From the NCBI GenBank assembly GCA_019217005.1, contig JAHBNG010000015.1, positions 111,531-175,530 on the forward strand: a stretch of DNA of 64,000 bases, read 5' to 3'. Of the stretch, positions 34,378 through 44,916 are shown piece after piece. A model generated the notes under the pieces. That model was not told where the DNA came from. It searched no databases and saw only the letters and a program-made list of their open reading frames with translations. The number at the start of each line of letters is the position of its first letter. The first letter of the stretch is position 1. The DNA comes from Chloroflexi bacterium TSY (GTDB lineage Bacteria > Chloroflexota > Anaerolineae > Caldilineales > Caldilineaceae). The position numbers were made by a program, and so were the translations under genes.

Positions 34378-37300
34378 ATGAGGGTGAAACAAACAATTTA
34401 TAAGCAGCGGTGGAGTGTTGCCGTTGCTGTTGCTGTTTTGCTGACCGTTTCTGGATTCACCACAACATGGGCGATCCAATCGAACAGACAGCCTCGTTTA
34501 GAACGAACGTTCTTTTTCTCGACCAGTATCGAACTTCTGAGATCCCCCTCTCAAGTAGGGGTGTCTCAGCCGATTACGTCGACCGAGAAAACCACAACAA
34601 CCGGAAGAGTACGACTCAAATTTCCCACACTGCCCGCACTGACAAATCCTCTTGATGATCAGAAAACCGAGAAGGCAGCAGAGGAGTCATCTGCAGATGG
34701 CTCTGCAATCGATACTTTAGAAGATGTAGAGTTGGCGGTTGTACAGATTGAAGCCATTGGGAGCTTTCGAGACCCGGTCGAGGGCATGCAGCGCAATGCG
34801 GCGGGGAGTGGATCTGGCTTTATCATCGATGAATCTGGCATTGCCGTTACCAATAATCACGTGGTCGCGGGGGCAGCTTTCCTCAAGGTTTTTGTGGCAG
34901 GCGAAGAGCAAGCGCTCAACGCAAAGGTGCTTGGTGTTTCAGAATGTGCTGATTTAGCCGTCATTGATATTCAAGGAAATGGTTTTTCTTATCTTGAGTG
35001 GTTTGAAGGTGATATCAAAGTAGGATTAGATGTCTACGCGGCAGGTTTTCCTCTTGGTGATCCTGAATACACGCTCACACGAGGCATTGTGTCCAAAGCA
35101 CGGGCAGATGGCAGAAGCCGTTGGGCCTCCGTTCAACGTGTTCTGCAACATGATGCAACCATCAACCCTGGTAACTCAGGTGGTCCGCTTGTTGATAAAG
35201 ATGGAAAGGTTGTCGCCGTCAACTATGCAGGTAATGATGAAACAGTTCAATACTTCGCCATCTCACGTGACGATGCCGTTCCCATCATTGAGGAGCTCGG
35301 AGCTGGCAATGACATTGATTCGATCGGGATCAACGGTCGTGCGATTTGGGATGAAGAGGGCAATACGGGTATTTGGGTGGCGTCGATTGCTTCGGGTTCC
35401 CCAGCAGATGAAATTGGTCTCAAAGCCGGCGATATTGTGATAACCCTCGAAGGGATCGAGATGGCGACTGATGGTACGATGGCAGATTATTGCAACGTTT
35501 TGCGTAGCAATAGTCCAGGAGATGTACTTGCAGTTCAAGTTCTCCGTAATGATACCCAAGAGGTGTTGGAAGGTCAGGTCAACGGTCGACCATTGGAGCA
35601 GAGCTTCTCTTTTGCAAACCAATTAGCCGAGAATAGCGAACAAACTTTACCCAACCGGCCAAATCAGAGTGAAGCAGTCAATGAGGATGTTGATGGTTAT
35701 GAGGAGTTTACAACGATCTCAGATGAAAGTGGTACCCTTACATTAGATGTTCCAGCGGCTTGGTCAGATTTGCAAGACGGTGCGTGGACAATTAATGACC
35801 AAGAGATCGGTGTTCATCTTATTGCCACCCCCAATCTGGATGACTTTTTCAACAGCTGGGGAACACCTGGTGTCTTCTTTGCGGCCTCCGCCGAGATTGT
35901 TAGTGAGCAGACTCAATCTGATCTGCTCGATGGAATCGATTACTCTGACTCATGTACCTACGATGGACGTTCTGAACTCCCCACTGGATTTTATCGAGGT
36001 GCGTATGATATTTGGTCCCAGTGTGATGGAACCGATAGCTCCGCGATGATTGTCTCAATGATGCCCGAGACCGAGGATTTTATCGTATTGATGGAAGTCT
36101 ATATCTCATCGCAAGCCGATCTCCTTGCCTTGGATCATATTTTGGACAGTTTTGTCGTTGATAGCACGCCAGTTTTTGCAGCCAGCCGCACGGCAGCAAC
36201 TGCCTCAAACCTGGAGACAGAACTCAAAGAGACGGTTGAGACAGATGATCTTGTTTACGATTATCATCTTGTTCAAGATCCCGCTCTGAACGCGCTGTTG
36301 CCCAAAGAGTGGTCAGATGTGGAAAGTTCAGATTGGGTGTTAGATGGTGAGGTTGTTGGGCGTTCATTGGTGATTGCGCCCGATGTTGAGCAATATCGTG
36401 AGACATGGACCACGCCTGGACTCTATGTGCGAACCTCGTCAGATTTTGGTGAGGATATTGATCCGACTGAATTTATCAGTCAGTTCGACTTAGAAGAGAC
36501 ATGCGAATATAACGATCAGATTGAACGAGAACATACGATTCTGGAGCAAAGTTATTCCGCAGTTTACGATATTTGGGTCGATTGTGAGGGGACAGGAAAT
36601 ATCTTTGTCGTGCTGGCCGCAACCCCAGAGACCAAAGACCAGATCATCCTAATGCAGTATCAGGCTGCAACCGAAGCCGATGTGGAAGCCTTCAATGTGA
36701 TGATGGAGAGCTTTTTCGTGGGATTGGAAGAAACTAGCTCTGCGGATTTTAGCACAAGCGGCGGTACAGCCACGAGAGCGTATGTCGATATTGTTGACGA
36801 AACCGGTACAATTCAGATGAGTGTTCCTGAGGGTTGGAGCGATGTGCTGAGTGATGATTGGATTGTCGATGATACAACGCTGGGTATATCTATCTCTGCG
36901 GCACCCGATTTAGAGGAGTTCAACAGTAGCTGGAACACACCCGGCATGTTCATGGGGGTTTCTAATGATTTGTCCACTACCTTTACTCCCGATGAATTGC
37001 TCGATCTGTTCAAATGGGATGATGATTGTACTTACAATGATCGTTTTGACTATGGTGATAAGCTGTATGCTGGAGCCTACGACATTTGGACTGACTGTGG
37101 GGGGCGCGAGACGATTTATATTGTGATGGCCGTCACACCAAAAGAGGGCGGAGAGCCAATGATTCTGCTGAACGTGCAACTGGCTGATTCGTCTGACGTT
37201 GAATCATTTGAGCAGATTCTGGATACCTTTACAGTAGCAACAACCGCCGGATCCTCCGTGAGCCCCAGCGCGGCGCCGACGGCAGTTCTCGCAACCGTAC

Positions 37301-37816
37301 AGGTTTCGGCACTGAACGTGCGGAGCGGCCCTGGCACCAACTATAGCCCTATTACTACAGTGAGTCGGAACGATTCGCTGACAGTTATTGGTCAAAATAA
37401 TAATTGTGCCTGGCTTCAAATTGTGACACCTGATGGAACAGAAGGTTGGATTTCAGGGGGAGCGCAATATGTGACGAGAGAAGGGGATTGCGATGCTGTT
37501 CCTGCTGTCGTGGCACCCACTCAATCTACCAGCAATCAAGCGCCGACGACATCATCTCGTGCAAATACAAGCACGGGCAAGGGGTGCTACCTCTTCCAAA
37601 ATCAGCTTGGGGCAGAGGTGAACATTACGATGACTCGCTCTCATGATGGCTGGAATCAGACGTTCAAGGTACCAAAAGGCACAGAAAAAAGAAGAGTGCT
37701 TTGATCCAGGCAAATACACCTATACACTCGATGCACCGCCACCGTGGGGATCGACGAATGACGAGATCACGGTCAATGCTGGCGACCGCCTTCTCTTCCC
37801 ACTTCGGGGAGAATAA
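34378..37816 (+). CDS. HtrA-like serine protease with PDZ, three repeated domains and SH3; 3' frameshift
   Basis: A membrane anchor (WSVAVAVAVLLTVSGFTTTWAI) is followed by a trypsin-like domain with catalytic His in NNHVVAGA, Asp in CADLAVIDI and Ser in NPGNSGGPL, and then a PDZ domain. Three homologous segments of about 150 aa follow (near 35700-36150, 36250-36740 and 36780-37230), each with a WSD-type opening, a D-I-W core motif and two Cys. A bacterial SH3 domain (LNVRSGPGTNYSPI) comes next. The frame ends at 37704, but one extra A in an A6 run at about 37685 explains this: the other frame continues EECFDPGKYTYTLDAPPPW to the TAA at 37814. The start could also be 34255. It probably acts on the outer face of the membrane. 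Confidence 0.88.
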
Positions 37817-37821
37817 AATTA

Positions 37822-39360
37822 CTCGATAGTTGTGAAATGAAGGTTTTCCAATTTTGACAAAAGAGACAAAAGTCATCTCAATAGATTGCATCAAGAAAAA
37901 AGTGCAGAAAAGGAGCCATCAAGATGCAATTGCCGATAGTAAATGTAGCGCCACTGGTCAAGGAGCATAGCGAAACCTTTCGTTCAGTATTTGCCAATCG
38001 TAAACAGTTTCGCCACTTTGAAAACTATCTGACGGGTCTGATGGTCTTGGACAACAAAAGCATGGCAAATATTGCCCGTTGCATTCTAGATAGTGCAGAT
38101 AAGACGAATGTATCACGGTATCTGAGTGAAGCTCCTTGGCGAGCCGAAAAACTCAATGATGAGCGTATAGTCAGAGACAGCACAATACCAACGTTCAGAG
38201 TCAGAATCGGTATTAGCGATTGACGATACACTATGTGAACATGTGGGAAGTCTGTTCGAGTATATCGACACCCACTACAATCATAGCAATGGTCAGCATC
38301 CACTGGCTCATAACTTAGTCACAAGTCACTATGTCAGTGGCGCTATCCGTTTTCCGGTCGATGCAAGTATCTACCGACGGTACGAAGAGTTTACCGACTG
38401 GGAAGCATTTGTGGAAAACATTTCCCAGTGACCGAGATTCCCAAGAAAAAGAAAGAACGAACCGCTTTTCATAAACGAGTGGATAGCCACCTATTAACTG
38501 ACCCCGCCTTTCGAGAGCGAGACGAAGCGTTTAAGACCAAGATAACCATTGCCAGTGAACTGGTTGAAAAGCTGTTGAACGAACCCTTATCTTTGGTTGG
38601 GCTCTCTTCGATGGTTGGTATCTCGCTCCAGATTTTCTAGCTGTACTCGATCGTCTGAATAAAGATTGGATCAGCATCTTGAAGTGCAATCGCAATCTGG
38701 AGACAAATAGTTTTCGTTTGCGGGATGAAGATGGTCAGCCGATAACTTTCGAGGGGCCACATATTAAAGTCAAAGAGTTGGTCCCCTACATCCCCCAGAA
38801 TGCCTACAAGCCTGTCACCATTGATGGTCGTACTTACTACACCTTTACCATGACTGTGCGTATCCCTTCTATCGGCAAGGTACGCATCGTGATTAGTTTT
38901 GATAATCCTGAATTGCAAGACAATTATGCCGTTTTAGTGACCAATCGCACCGACTGTAATGCCAAACGCATTCTCTCGATTTATCTGCTTCGTTGGCCTA
39001 TCGAGACGGTTTATCAGGATGGTAAACAACTGCTTGGTCTTGATGAATATTGCATGCGAACTGCCCACGCCTTTCAAAAACATTGGTCTCTGGTCTTCGT
39101 GGCTTATTCTCTCTTGCACCTTGATTGTTTGGGACCATCATTGGCTAAAACTCAATTCTCGCCCAGCAAATCCCTTGGTGAGGCTACCCGGCAGCAAACT
39201 CAGTCACTGATTCAAGATCTCATCTTGACGGCTCATGATGCCTTGAATGACGGACAGGAGATTGCGGAGGTCTTCGCTACCCTTTTCGCCAAACGGCAGG
39301 TCTGCTCTGCTTAATTTGACTTTGTCAAATCTGGCACCTGCTCAAAATACAACTATCGAG
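37822..39360 (+). mobile_element. IS4/IS701-like insertion sequence, copy 1
   Basis: A 1539-bp element with ends CTCGATAGTTGT and ACAACTATCGAG and an 8-bp duplication TAAAATTA (37814-37821 and 39361-39368). The left duplication contains the stop codon of the protease frame. Before insertion, the protease and DUF805 genes were about 50 bases apart. Confidence 0.85.
37924..39314 (+). pseudogene. IS4/IS701-like transposase, multiply frameshifted
   Basis: The protein starts MQLPIVNVAPLVKEHSE at 37924. Comparison with the copy at 43128 shows an 11-base deletion near 38179, single-base deletions near 38422 and 38570, and otherwise close identity. The conserved parts include IDDTLCEHVG, the IVISFDNPELQ region and YLLRWPIETVYQDGK, which has the IS4-superfamily spacing Y-(2)-R-(3)-E-(6)-K. 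It cannot be translated into a full transposase. Confidence 0.85.
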
Positions 39361-39560
39361 TAAAATTAAATTCTTTTATCGAGTATTACATCAAATTTGG
39401 AGGGAAACATGGATTATAATCAGTTGTTTCTGTCGTTCGATGGACGCATTAATCGCCAGACTTTTTGGGTAAATGGTGTCTTGCCTTTATTCTTGATTGG
39501 CTTCGTTGTTGGACTGGTTGATGTGATTATCGGTGCAAATAATATATTGAGCGGTCTTTG

Positions 39561-41131
39561 GGCAGGTTCAGAACAAGGGATGAGTTAGGTTTACAAAATT
39601 GAAATGGGCACGTTAAAAAGAGAATAGGTTAAAGAGCCAGTTGCTGTTGAGGCTGAAGAATGGCATCAAGGGCGTCAGCCAAAGAAGGGACATAGGAATC
39701 GGTAGCCAGTTCTAAGGGTGAGTGACCGGAGCGTTTGCCACGTGAGAAGGTGCGATGATTCCAAAAGAGCTGTAAAAGAGCGGCCAACCAATCGGGCAAA
39801 GAGCGATGGATTGCAAGAAAGGGCCTGAGCCAAGCATGAAAGGATTCAGCTAGAGAAGAAGCCCGATGGAAGCGATCCAGTGCATGCCAGAAGGCAAGAG
39901 CCATAGGCTGCAATGAGGGAGGAAAAGCTGTTCAATGGGAAGTTGATGGTCATGGCGATAAGTCCAGAGGTGTGTGATGAAGGCTTCGTACTCAGGTGAG
40001 AGGTTCTGGCGGAGGAGCCAGCAATGTAGGTAGATTCTGCTGCAGTTGGGTGGCAAAGTGTGCAATTTCATCGCGGTTCATCTCCATCATAAGTTGGGTG
40101 GCAGCCAGAATGGTTTGTTGCGCGGCATCTGTGTTGACAAGCTGCCCGGTCGGTGAAATCGGCTCCAGTGCCTGACGGACCGTTCGGAGAAGCCATGTCC
40201 AGTTCTCGTGCAAGTCAACTGCTGTCAGCACCGTTTGGTCGGCAACCTCGAGAGTCACTGTGCATTTGCGTGGTCGCCCAGGGCGACGTGCAGGAGCAGT
40301 CTGCTCGTCCAACACTTGCCAAGCTACGTCACGGTCGGTCATGGCCTGGTCCATTTCTCTCTCCAGACGTTGGGTGATTTTGGTGCCATTCTGCATTTGG
40401 TGAAAGAGGTCATAGGAGTGTGGCGCATTCATCCCCGCTGCCTTGGCTCCTGCCTGAATGCCCAAAGCCCCATCGGTCACCAAGTCATCAAAGGTGATGC
40501 CTCGCTCGAGCAATTCGAGAAACTTCAACCCCCATGTTGTTTCATCTCGGGCATCGGCTGCTGAGATATTCAACAGCGCAAACGATGCTCCGTCCACCAC
40601 CGTCAGGCACGGTTGGTCGCCACAGAAAATTTCATCCGCTTCCCCCAACACCGGCAGCGTCGGCACCATGCTCTCATTGTACGCCGATGCCAGTTCTCCA
40701 ACTTCCGCCAGCGTCCCTTGGATGAATCCCACCGACCGCTCCACACCTAGCAGCAACCCCAACCCCCTTTGGATATCTCGTACGCTTCCTCGCAGCATCG
40801 GCAACACCGTTATGGTTCGTCGGATGAACGTCTCATCCACTTCGATCACATGGCTTTTCGGCTGCGGTCCTGGACTCACTGGCGACAAGATCGCTTTCAG
40901 CGCCGCTTCACCGCTCTCCCCCACTCTCGATTCGGGTTGAGCATTTCCAACGCAAGATCGATTCGGGTTGACAATGATAGGGGGTCTGTTCGATACTCTG
41001 ACATTTAGAGGCTCCTTTTTGGCTATTTTGGTCTGAACACCCTTATTTTGCCTGAACAGGAGCCTCTTTCTCTAACCTATTCTCTTGTTAACGTACTCTC
41101 TTCTTTGTCAACCTATTTCTGAACCAGCCCC
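39561..41131 (-). mobile_element. 1.57-kb IS of unassigned family, probable partner of MITE E
   Basis: It has an exact 8-bp duplication GGTCTTTG (39553-39560 and 41132-41139). The right end read inward (minus strand) is GGGGCTGGTTCAGAAATAGG, then TTGACA. The left end is GGCAGGTTCAGAA, with a small insertion before TTAGGTTTACA. A longer subterminal repeat ACGTTAAMAAGAGAATAGG is present at both ends. The ends match the 155-bp MITE family E. Confidence 0.88.
39629..40924 (-). pseudogene. DDE-type transposase of the 1.57-kb IS, frameshifted
   Basis: The main frame (39992-40924) has VIEVDETFIRRT, then CLTVVDGASFALLN and LVTDGALGIQAG, which are plausible first and second acidic positions of a DDE domain. 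A basic proline-rich RRPGRPRKC loop follows. The C-terminal part lies in two other frames (39850-40071, SPEYEAFITHLWTYR; and 39629-39913, SLAESFHAWLRPFL), so at least two frameshifts are present. The translation may start upstream of 40924 in the preceding sequence. I could not assign an IS family with confidence. Confidence 0.75.
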
Positions 41132-41364
41132 GGTCTTTGGAGTCTTATCGCCCTCTGGCCCAACCTGGCGGTCAGTGCAAAACGTTGGCATGACCGAGAC
41201 AAATCCGGCTGGTGGTCTCTCATTGTGTTGATTCCAATTATAGGAGTCATCTGGATGCTGATAGAAGTAGGTTTCCTGGAAGGCACCAACGGTCCAAATC
41301 GTTTTGGACCAGAGCCAGCATAAAATGTGACGCAACAGAATTCCAAGTGGAGAACCAGAATCCC

Positions 41365-42186
41365 ATGCCCGAAGGACCCGAAATTCGCTTGGCAGCCGAT
41401 GCGGTGGCTGCAGCAATCGTGGGACACAACACTGATGAGGTATTCTTTGCATTCGAGCATCTAAAGGAGTTCGAACCGTTGTTGGCAGGCGAAATGGTGA
41501 CGGCTGTCGAAACGCGGGGCAAAGCCATTCTCACGCGTTTTGCGAACCATTTCAATGTCTACAGCCATAACCAACTTTATGGCGTTTGGATGGTTCGCCA
41601 AGCGCATGATTATCCTGAAACGAAGCGACAACTGAGGCTCGCCATTCACAATGCAACGAAATCCGCCCTCCTTTACAGCGCTTCTGAAATCGAAGTGCTA
41701 AGAGATGACGAGTTGACTCAGCATCCATTCTTGAGCAAGATCGGACCCGGTCTGCTCGATTCAACGGTTTCGATTGACCAGATTGTTGAGCGTTTTCAGG
41801 ACGAGCGATTCCGGCGCCAGAAGCTGACGTCACTGCTTCTGGATCAACACTTTCTCGCCGGCACAGGCAACTATCTGCGCAGTGAAATTCTACACTATGC
41901 CGCAGTCTCTCCCGCAAAGCGTCCCATAGACTGCTCGCCAGAAGAGATTTGGCAACTGGCAGAAGGCGCAATACTGTTGACGCGCCAATCTTATGAGACT
42001 CGGGGCATCACCAATGAAATTGTCTTGGCAGAGAGTCTTAAAAACGAGGGATGGTCCTGGGGAGATTATCGGTGGAGAGTCTTTCGCCGTGGCGGCCAAA
42101 CATGTCATCGCTGTGGTGGAACCATCGTGCGGGATAAAATTGGAGGACGTCGGCTCGATTATTGCGGAGGGTGCCAAAAGGAATGA
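41365..42186 (+). CDS. nei: endonuclease VIII/formamidopyrimidine-DNA glycosylase family
   Basis: The 273-aa product starts MPEGPEIR, where the mature N-terminal Pro and the adjacent Glu form the catalytic pair of the Fpg/Nei family. The helix-two-turn-helix is at FLAGTGNYLRSEILH near residue 170, and the C-terminal zinc finger is C-x2-C (CHRCGG) with C-x2-C (YCGGCQ). The lack of the Fpg-specific LxGxR region and the PEGPEIR start fit Nei, which removes oxidised pyrimidines. The start was set at 41365; the longer open frame upstream overlaps the DUF805 remnant and lacks family sequence. Confidence 0.92.
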   Translation: MPEGPEIRLAADAVAAAIVGHNTDEVFFAFEHLKEFEPLLAGEMVTAVETRGKAILTRFANHFNVYSHNQLYGVWMVRQAHDYPETKRQLRLAIHNATKSALLYSASEIEVLRDDELTQHPFLSKIGPGLLDSTVSIDQIVERFQDERFRRQKLTSLLLDQHFLAGTGNYLRSEILHYAAVSPAKRPIDCSPEEIWQLAEGAILLTRQSYETRGITNEIVLAESLKNEGWSWGDYRWRVFRRGGQTCHRCGGTIVRDKIGGRRLDYCGGCQKE

Positions 42187-42187
42187 A

Positions 42188-42781
42188 TCATTCGTCTGAT
42201 ACGGCTTCCAATGCCTTGACGTCTTCTAGATCTTGCCAACGACCAGCGGTGCGTTTGGCTGTGATTAAATCAGCGCGGCTCATTGCGAAAAATGGTTGCT
42301 CTTGATAACATTGTTCCACCCGATTCTGCCAAGCTGATTCCCATTCCAATCCTGGTACTTTGACCATTACATCTGTCTTGATAGGCAGATCATCAAATTC
42401 AATAAACGTAACAATTGTTGAATTCATCGTTTTGAAAATTTGAGCTTGGCTTGAACCAAGTTCAATGAAGGCATTCACAACACGTTCGATATTCTTATCT
42501 GTTCCCTCTATGAAAAGAACAACGTCATTCGTAAAACGTGGAACACCGTACATGATAGCTGCAAATCCACCCATCACCAGATAGCCTGCGTTCTGTCTTC
42601 CAAGAGCAGCAAATATATCTTTCGCATTGTGTATCATATTTTTTACTTTCCATTGCGGGTTAAAATGAGCTGCCCAATTTCCTATTTCATTGAGTTGAGT
42701 TAAACGCTGCTCTGTGGTTTGATACCAGCGTACAAAATGACGCGCCTTCCGTTCGATCGTTTCATGTTCTAATTCCATCAT
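42188..42781 (-). CDS. nucleotidyltransferase-fold protein (DUF6036/AbiEii-like)
   Basis: The 197-aa product has a helical N-terminus (ELEHETIERKARHFVRWYQ) and then a nucleotidyltransferase core: YLVMGGFAAIMYGVPRFTND. The usual second acidic residue of the D-x-D pair is absent, since the sequence reads TNDVVLFIEG where DLDLFV would be expected. Catalysis is therefore doubtful. The C-terminus (SRADLITAKRTAGRWQDLEDVKALE) is the standard tail of the family. Such proteins are often found as antitoxin/toxin-like or mobile-cassette genes. It is convergent with nei with almost no gap. The 231 bases upstream hold no recognised gene. Confidence 0.75.
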   Translation of the reverse strand: MMELEHETIERKARHFVRWYQTTEQRLTQLNEIGNWAAHFNPQWKVKNMIHNAKDIFAALGRQNAGYLVMGGFAAIMYGVPRFTNDVVLFIEGTDKNIERVVNAFIELGSSQAQIFKTMNSTIVTFIEFDDLPIKTDVMVKVPGLEWESAWQNRVEQCYQEQPFFAMSRADLITAKRTAGRWQDLEDVKALEAVSDE

Positions 42782-43012
42782 GTACCTTATACTTTGGCAA
42801 AGTTTTAATATTCATTGTCTCAACGACTATCACGCAATACGCTACACGTAACACGCTCCAACGGGCATTTATTCTCCAAACTCTCCAAACCATCCTCCCC
42901 AATCCACCCGAAACTAGTGTATCATGAAGATAGAAAGCCCGCAATCTTGACCAGATTGTCAGCTTACGATGATAATGGATAGACTTCAAACAAAGAAAAC
43001 GAGGAAAATACA

Positions 43013-43137
43013 ATGCCAGCGACACAACGTCCATTTTTAGGTGAAGCCGACATCCAAGCAATGATGACACTTGCCCACACTTTTCCCACTGAAAATTTAC
43101 ATATAGCTGATCTGCCCTATCGTTTCAGCTCCTGGGC
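43013..43137 (+). pseudogene. GNAT acetyltransferase, N-terminal fragment cut by an IS remnant
   Basis: The ATG at 43013 (after GAGGAAAA) opens MPATQRPFLGEADIQAMMTL and continues to DLPYRFSSWA, a start typical of Chloroflexota GNAT proteins by my recall. At about 43130 the sequence runs into the IS copy at TGGGCGAGCCG. The IS copy itself is cut at the same point and both sides share GCTCCTKGGCG, so a deletion through short homology is likely. No C-terminal part was found downstream. Confidence 0.6.
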
Positions 43138-44371
43138 GAGCCGAAAAACTCAATGATGAGCGTATAGGTTACATGAAGTCAGAGACAGCACAATACCAAC
43201 GTTCAGAGTCAGAATCGGTATTAGCGATTGACGATACACTATGTGAACACGTGGGAAGTCTGTTCGAGTATATCGATACACACTACAATCATAGCAATGG
43301 TCAGCATCCACTGGCTCATAACTTAGTCACAAGTCACTATGTCAGTGGCGCTGTTCGTTTTCCGGTCGATGCAAGTATCTACCGACGGTACGAAGAGTTT
43401 ACCGACTGGGAAGCATTTGTGGAAAACCATTTCCCAGTGACTGAGATTCCCAAGAAAAAGAAAGAACGAACCGCTTTTCATAAACGAGTGGATAGCCACC
43501 TATTAACTGACCCCGCCTTTCGAGGGCTAGACGAAGCGTTTAAGACCAAGATAACCATTGCCAGTGAACTGGTTGAAAAAGCTGTTGAACGAACCCTTAT
43601 CTTTGGTTGGGCTCTCTTCGATGGTTGGTATCTCGCTCCAGATCTTCTAGCTGTACTCGATCGTCTGAATAAAGATTGGATCAGCATCTTGAAGTGCAAT
43701 CGCAATCTGGAGACAAATAGCTTTCGTTTGCGAGATGAAGACGGTCAGCCGATAACTTTCGAGGGGCCACATATTAAAGTCAAAGAGTTGGTCCCCTACA
43801 TCCCCCAGAATGCCTACAAACCTGTCACCATTGATGGTCGTACTTACTATACCTTTACCATGACTGTGCGTATCCCTTCTATCGGCAAGGTACGCATCGT
43901 GATTAGTTTTGATAATCCTGAATTGCAAGGCAATTAGGCCGTTTTAGTGACCAATCGCACTGATTGTAATGCCAAACGCATTCTCTCGATTTACCTGCTT
44001 CGTTGGCCTATCGAGACGGTTTATCAGGATGGTAAACAACTGCTTGGCCTTGATGAATATTGCATGCGAACTGCCCACGCCTTTCAAAAACATTGGTCTC
44101 TGGTCTTCGTGGCTTATTCTCTCTTGCACCTTGATTGTTTGGGACCATCATTGGCTAAAACTCAATTCTCGCCCAGCAAATCCCTTGGTGAGGCTACTCG
44201 GCAGCAAGCTCAGTCACTAATTCAAGATCTCATCTTGACTGCACATCATGCCTTGAATGACGGACAGGAGATTGCAGAGGTCTTCGCTACCCTTTTCGCC
44301 AAACAGCAGGCCTGCTCTGCTTAATTTTGACTTTGTCAAATCCGGCACCTGCTCAAAATACAACTATCGAG
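43128..44371 (+). mobile_element. IS4/IS701-like insertion sequence, copy 2, 5'-truncated
   Basis: It matches copy 1 (37822-39360) from its base at about 38130 to the right end ACAACTATCGAG, and lacks the first 300 or so bases including the left terminal repeat. It is therefore immobile by itself. Confidence 0.85.
43140..44324 (+). pseudogene. IS4/IS701-like transposase, 5'-truncated with nonsense codon
   Basis: It runs open from 43173 (MKSETAQYQRSESESVLAIDD) to a TAG at 43936, where copy 1 has a Tyr codon (GGCAATTAG against GACAATTAT), and then to 44324. It lacks the N-terminus. It preserves the 11 bases deleted from copy 1 (GGTTACATGAA), which shows that the two copies decayed independently. 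The DDE core and the Y-(2)-R-(3)-E-(6)-K motif are intact in sequence. Confidence 0.85.
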
Positions 44372-44597
44372 TAAATTAAAATCTGGCGAGGCTGCCTTTC
44401 AATTTGACAGGAAGTTTATTCCCCACGGACTGAAAAGAACATGGAAAGCTCGGTGGCTCGTTCCCATTCCTTTCTGTCTGTGGGGAGTTGTTGCTAATTC
44501 AATATATATGCTGTATTCTGTTTCCTAGGTTCTTGGTGTCTTTTGGAAAGGTATTTTGGGTTCAAACTTTGTTCTAGTCAGAGAATAGGAATACATT

Positions 44598-44768
44598 ATG
44601 ACGATCCTAAGCGAAAAAGATTGGGCTTTTTGGGAAGAGAATGGATATGTCGTGATCCCCAGTGCGGTCCCACAGGAAAATTTAGATGCATTGGTGGAAA
44701 CCATCTGGGCGTTCCTGGAGATGGATCCAAGCAACGCGGAAGAACTGATGCGGATGCGGGTTTGCTGA
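44598..44768 (+). pseudogene. phytanoyl-CoA dioxygenase (PhyH) N-terminal remnant
   Basis: This 56-codon frame reads MTILSEKDWAFWEENGYVVI, then PSAVPQENLDALVETIWAFL, the beginning of PhyH-family Fe(II)/2-oxoglutarate dioxygenases. It ends in an unrelated MRMRVC and a stop. The HxD...H iron site is missing, so only a fragment survives. The 226 bases before it and 148 after hold no recognised gene. Confidence 0.65.
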
Positions 44769-44916
44769 GTCTTGTCTATATAATTTGGGAGTTAAGTGAA
44801 TAAGTCTAATTGACACTGGTTAAGTTTGTATAATAGAATCCGTTGATAGAAACCAGTTAAGCCAATTTAGCTCCATTCGTATATTGTTCTACATTATTTG
44901 TATTGTTCTCAAACTC

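Larger units (their letters stand above)
39409..41323 (+). pseudogene. DUF805 membrane protein, split by an IS
   Basis: The N-terminal part (MDYNQLFLSFDGRINRQTFW, then one hydrophobic helix) runs from the ATG at 39409, preceded by GGAGGG, to the IS at 39561. The C-terminal part resumes after the IS at 41132 with the signature SAKRWHDRDKSGWW and a last helix, and stops at 41321. Removing 39561-41131 and one copy of the 8-bp duplication joins AGC-GGT-CTT-TGG-AGT-CTT in frame, giving an intact DUF805 protein of about 114 aa. DUF805 proteins are small inner-membrane proteins of unknown function. Confidence 0.9.

Noticed and set aside
44543..44803. 86-codon plus-strand ORF over the PhyH remnant
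   Set aside because: The family sequence lies in the neighbouring frame starting at 44598; this ORF is its shadow.
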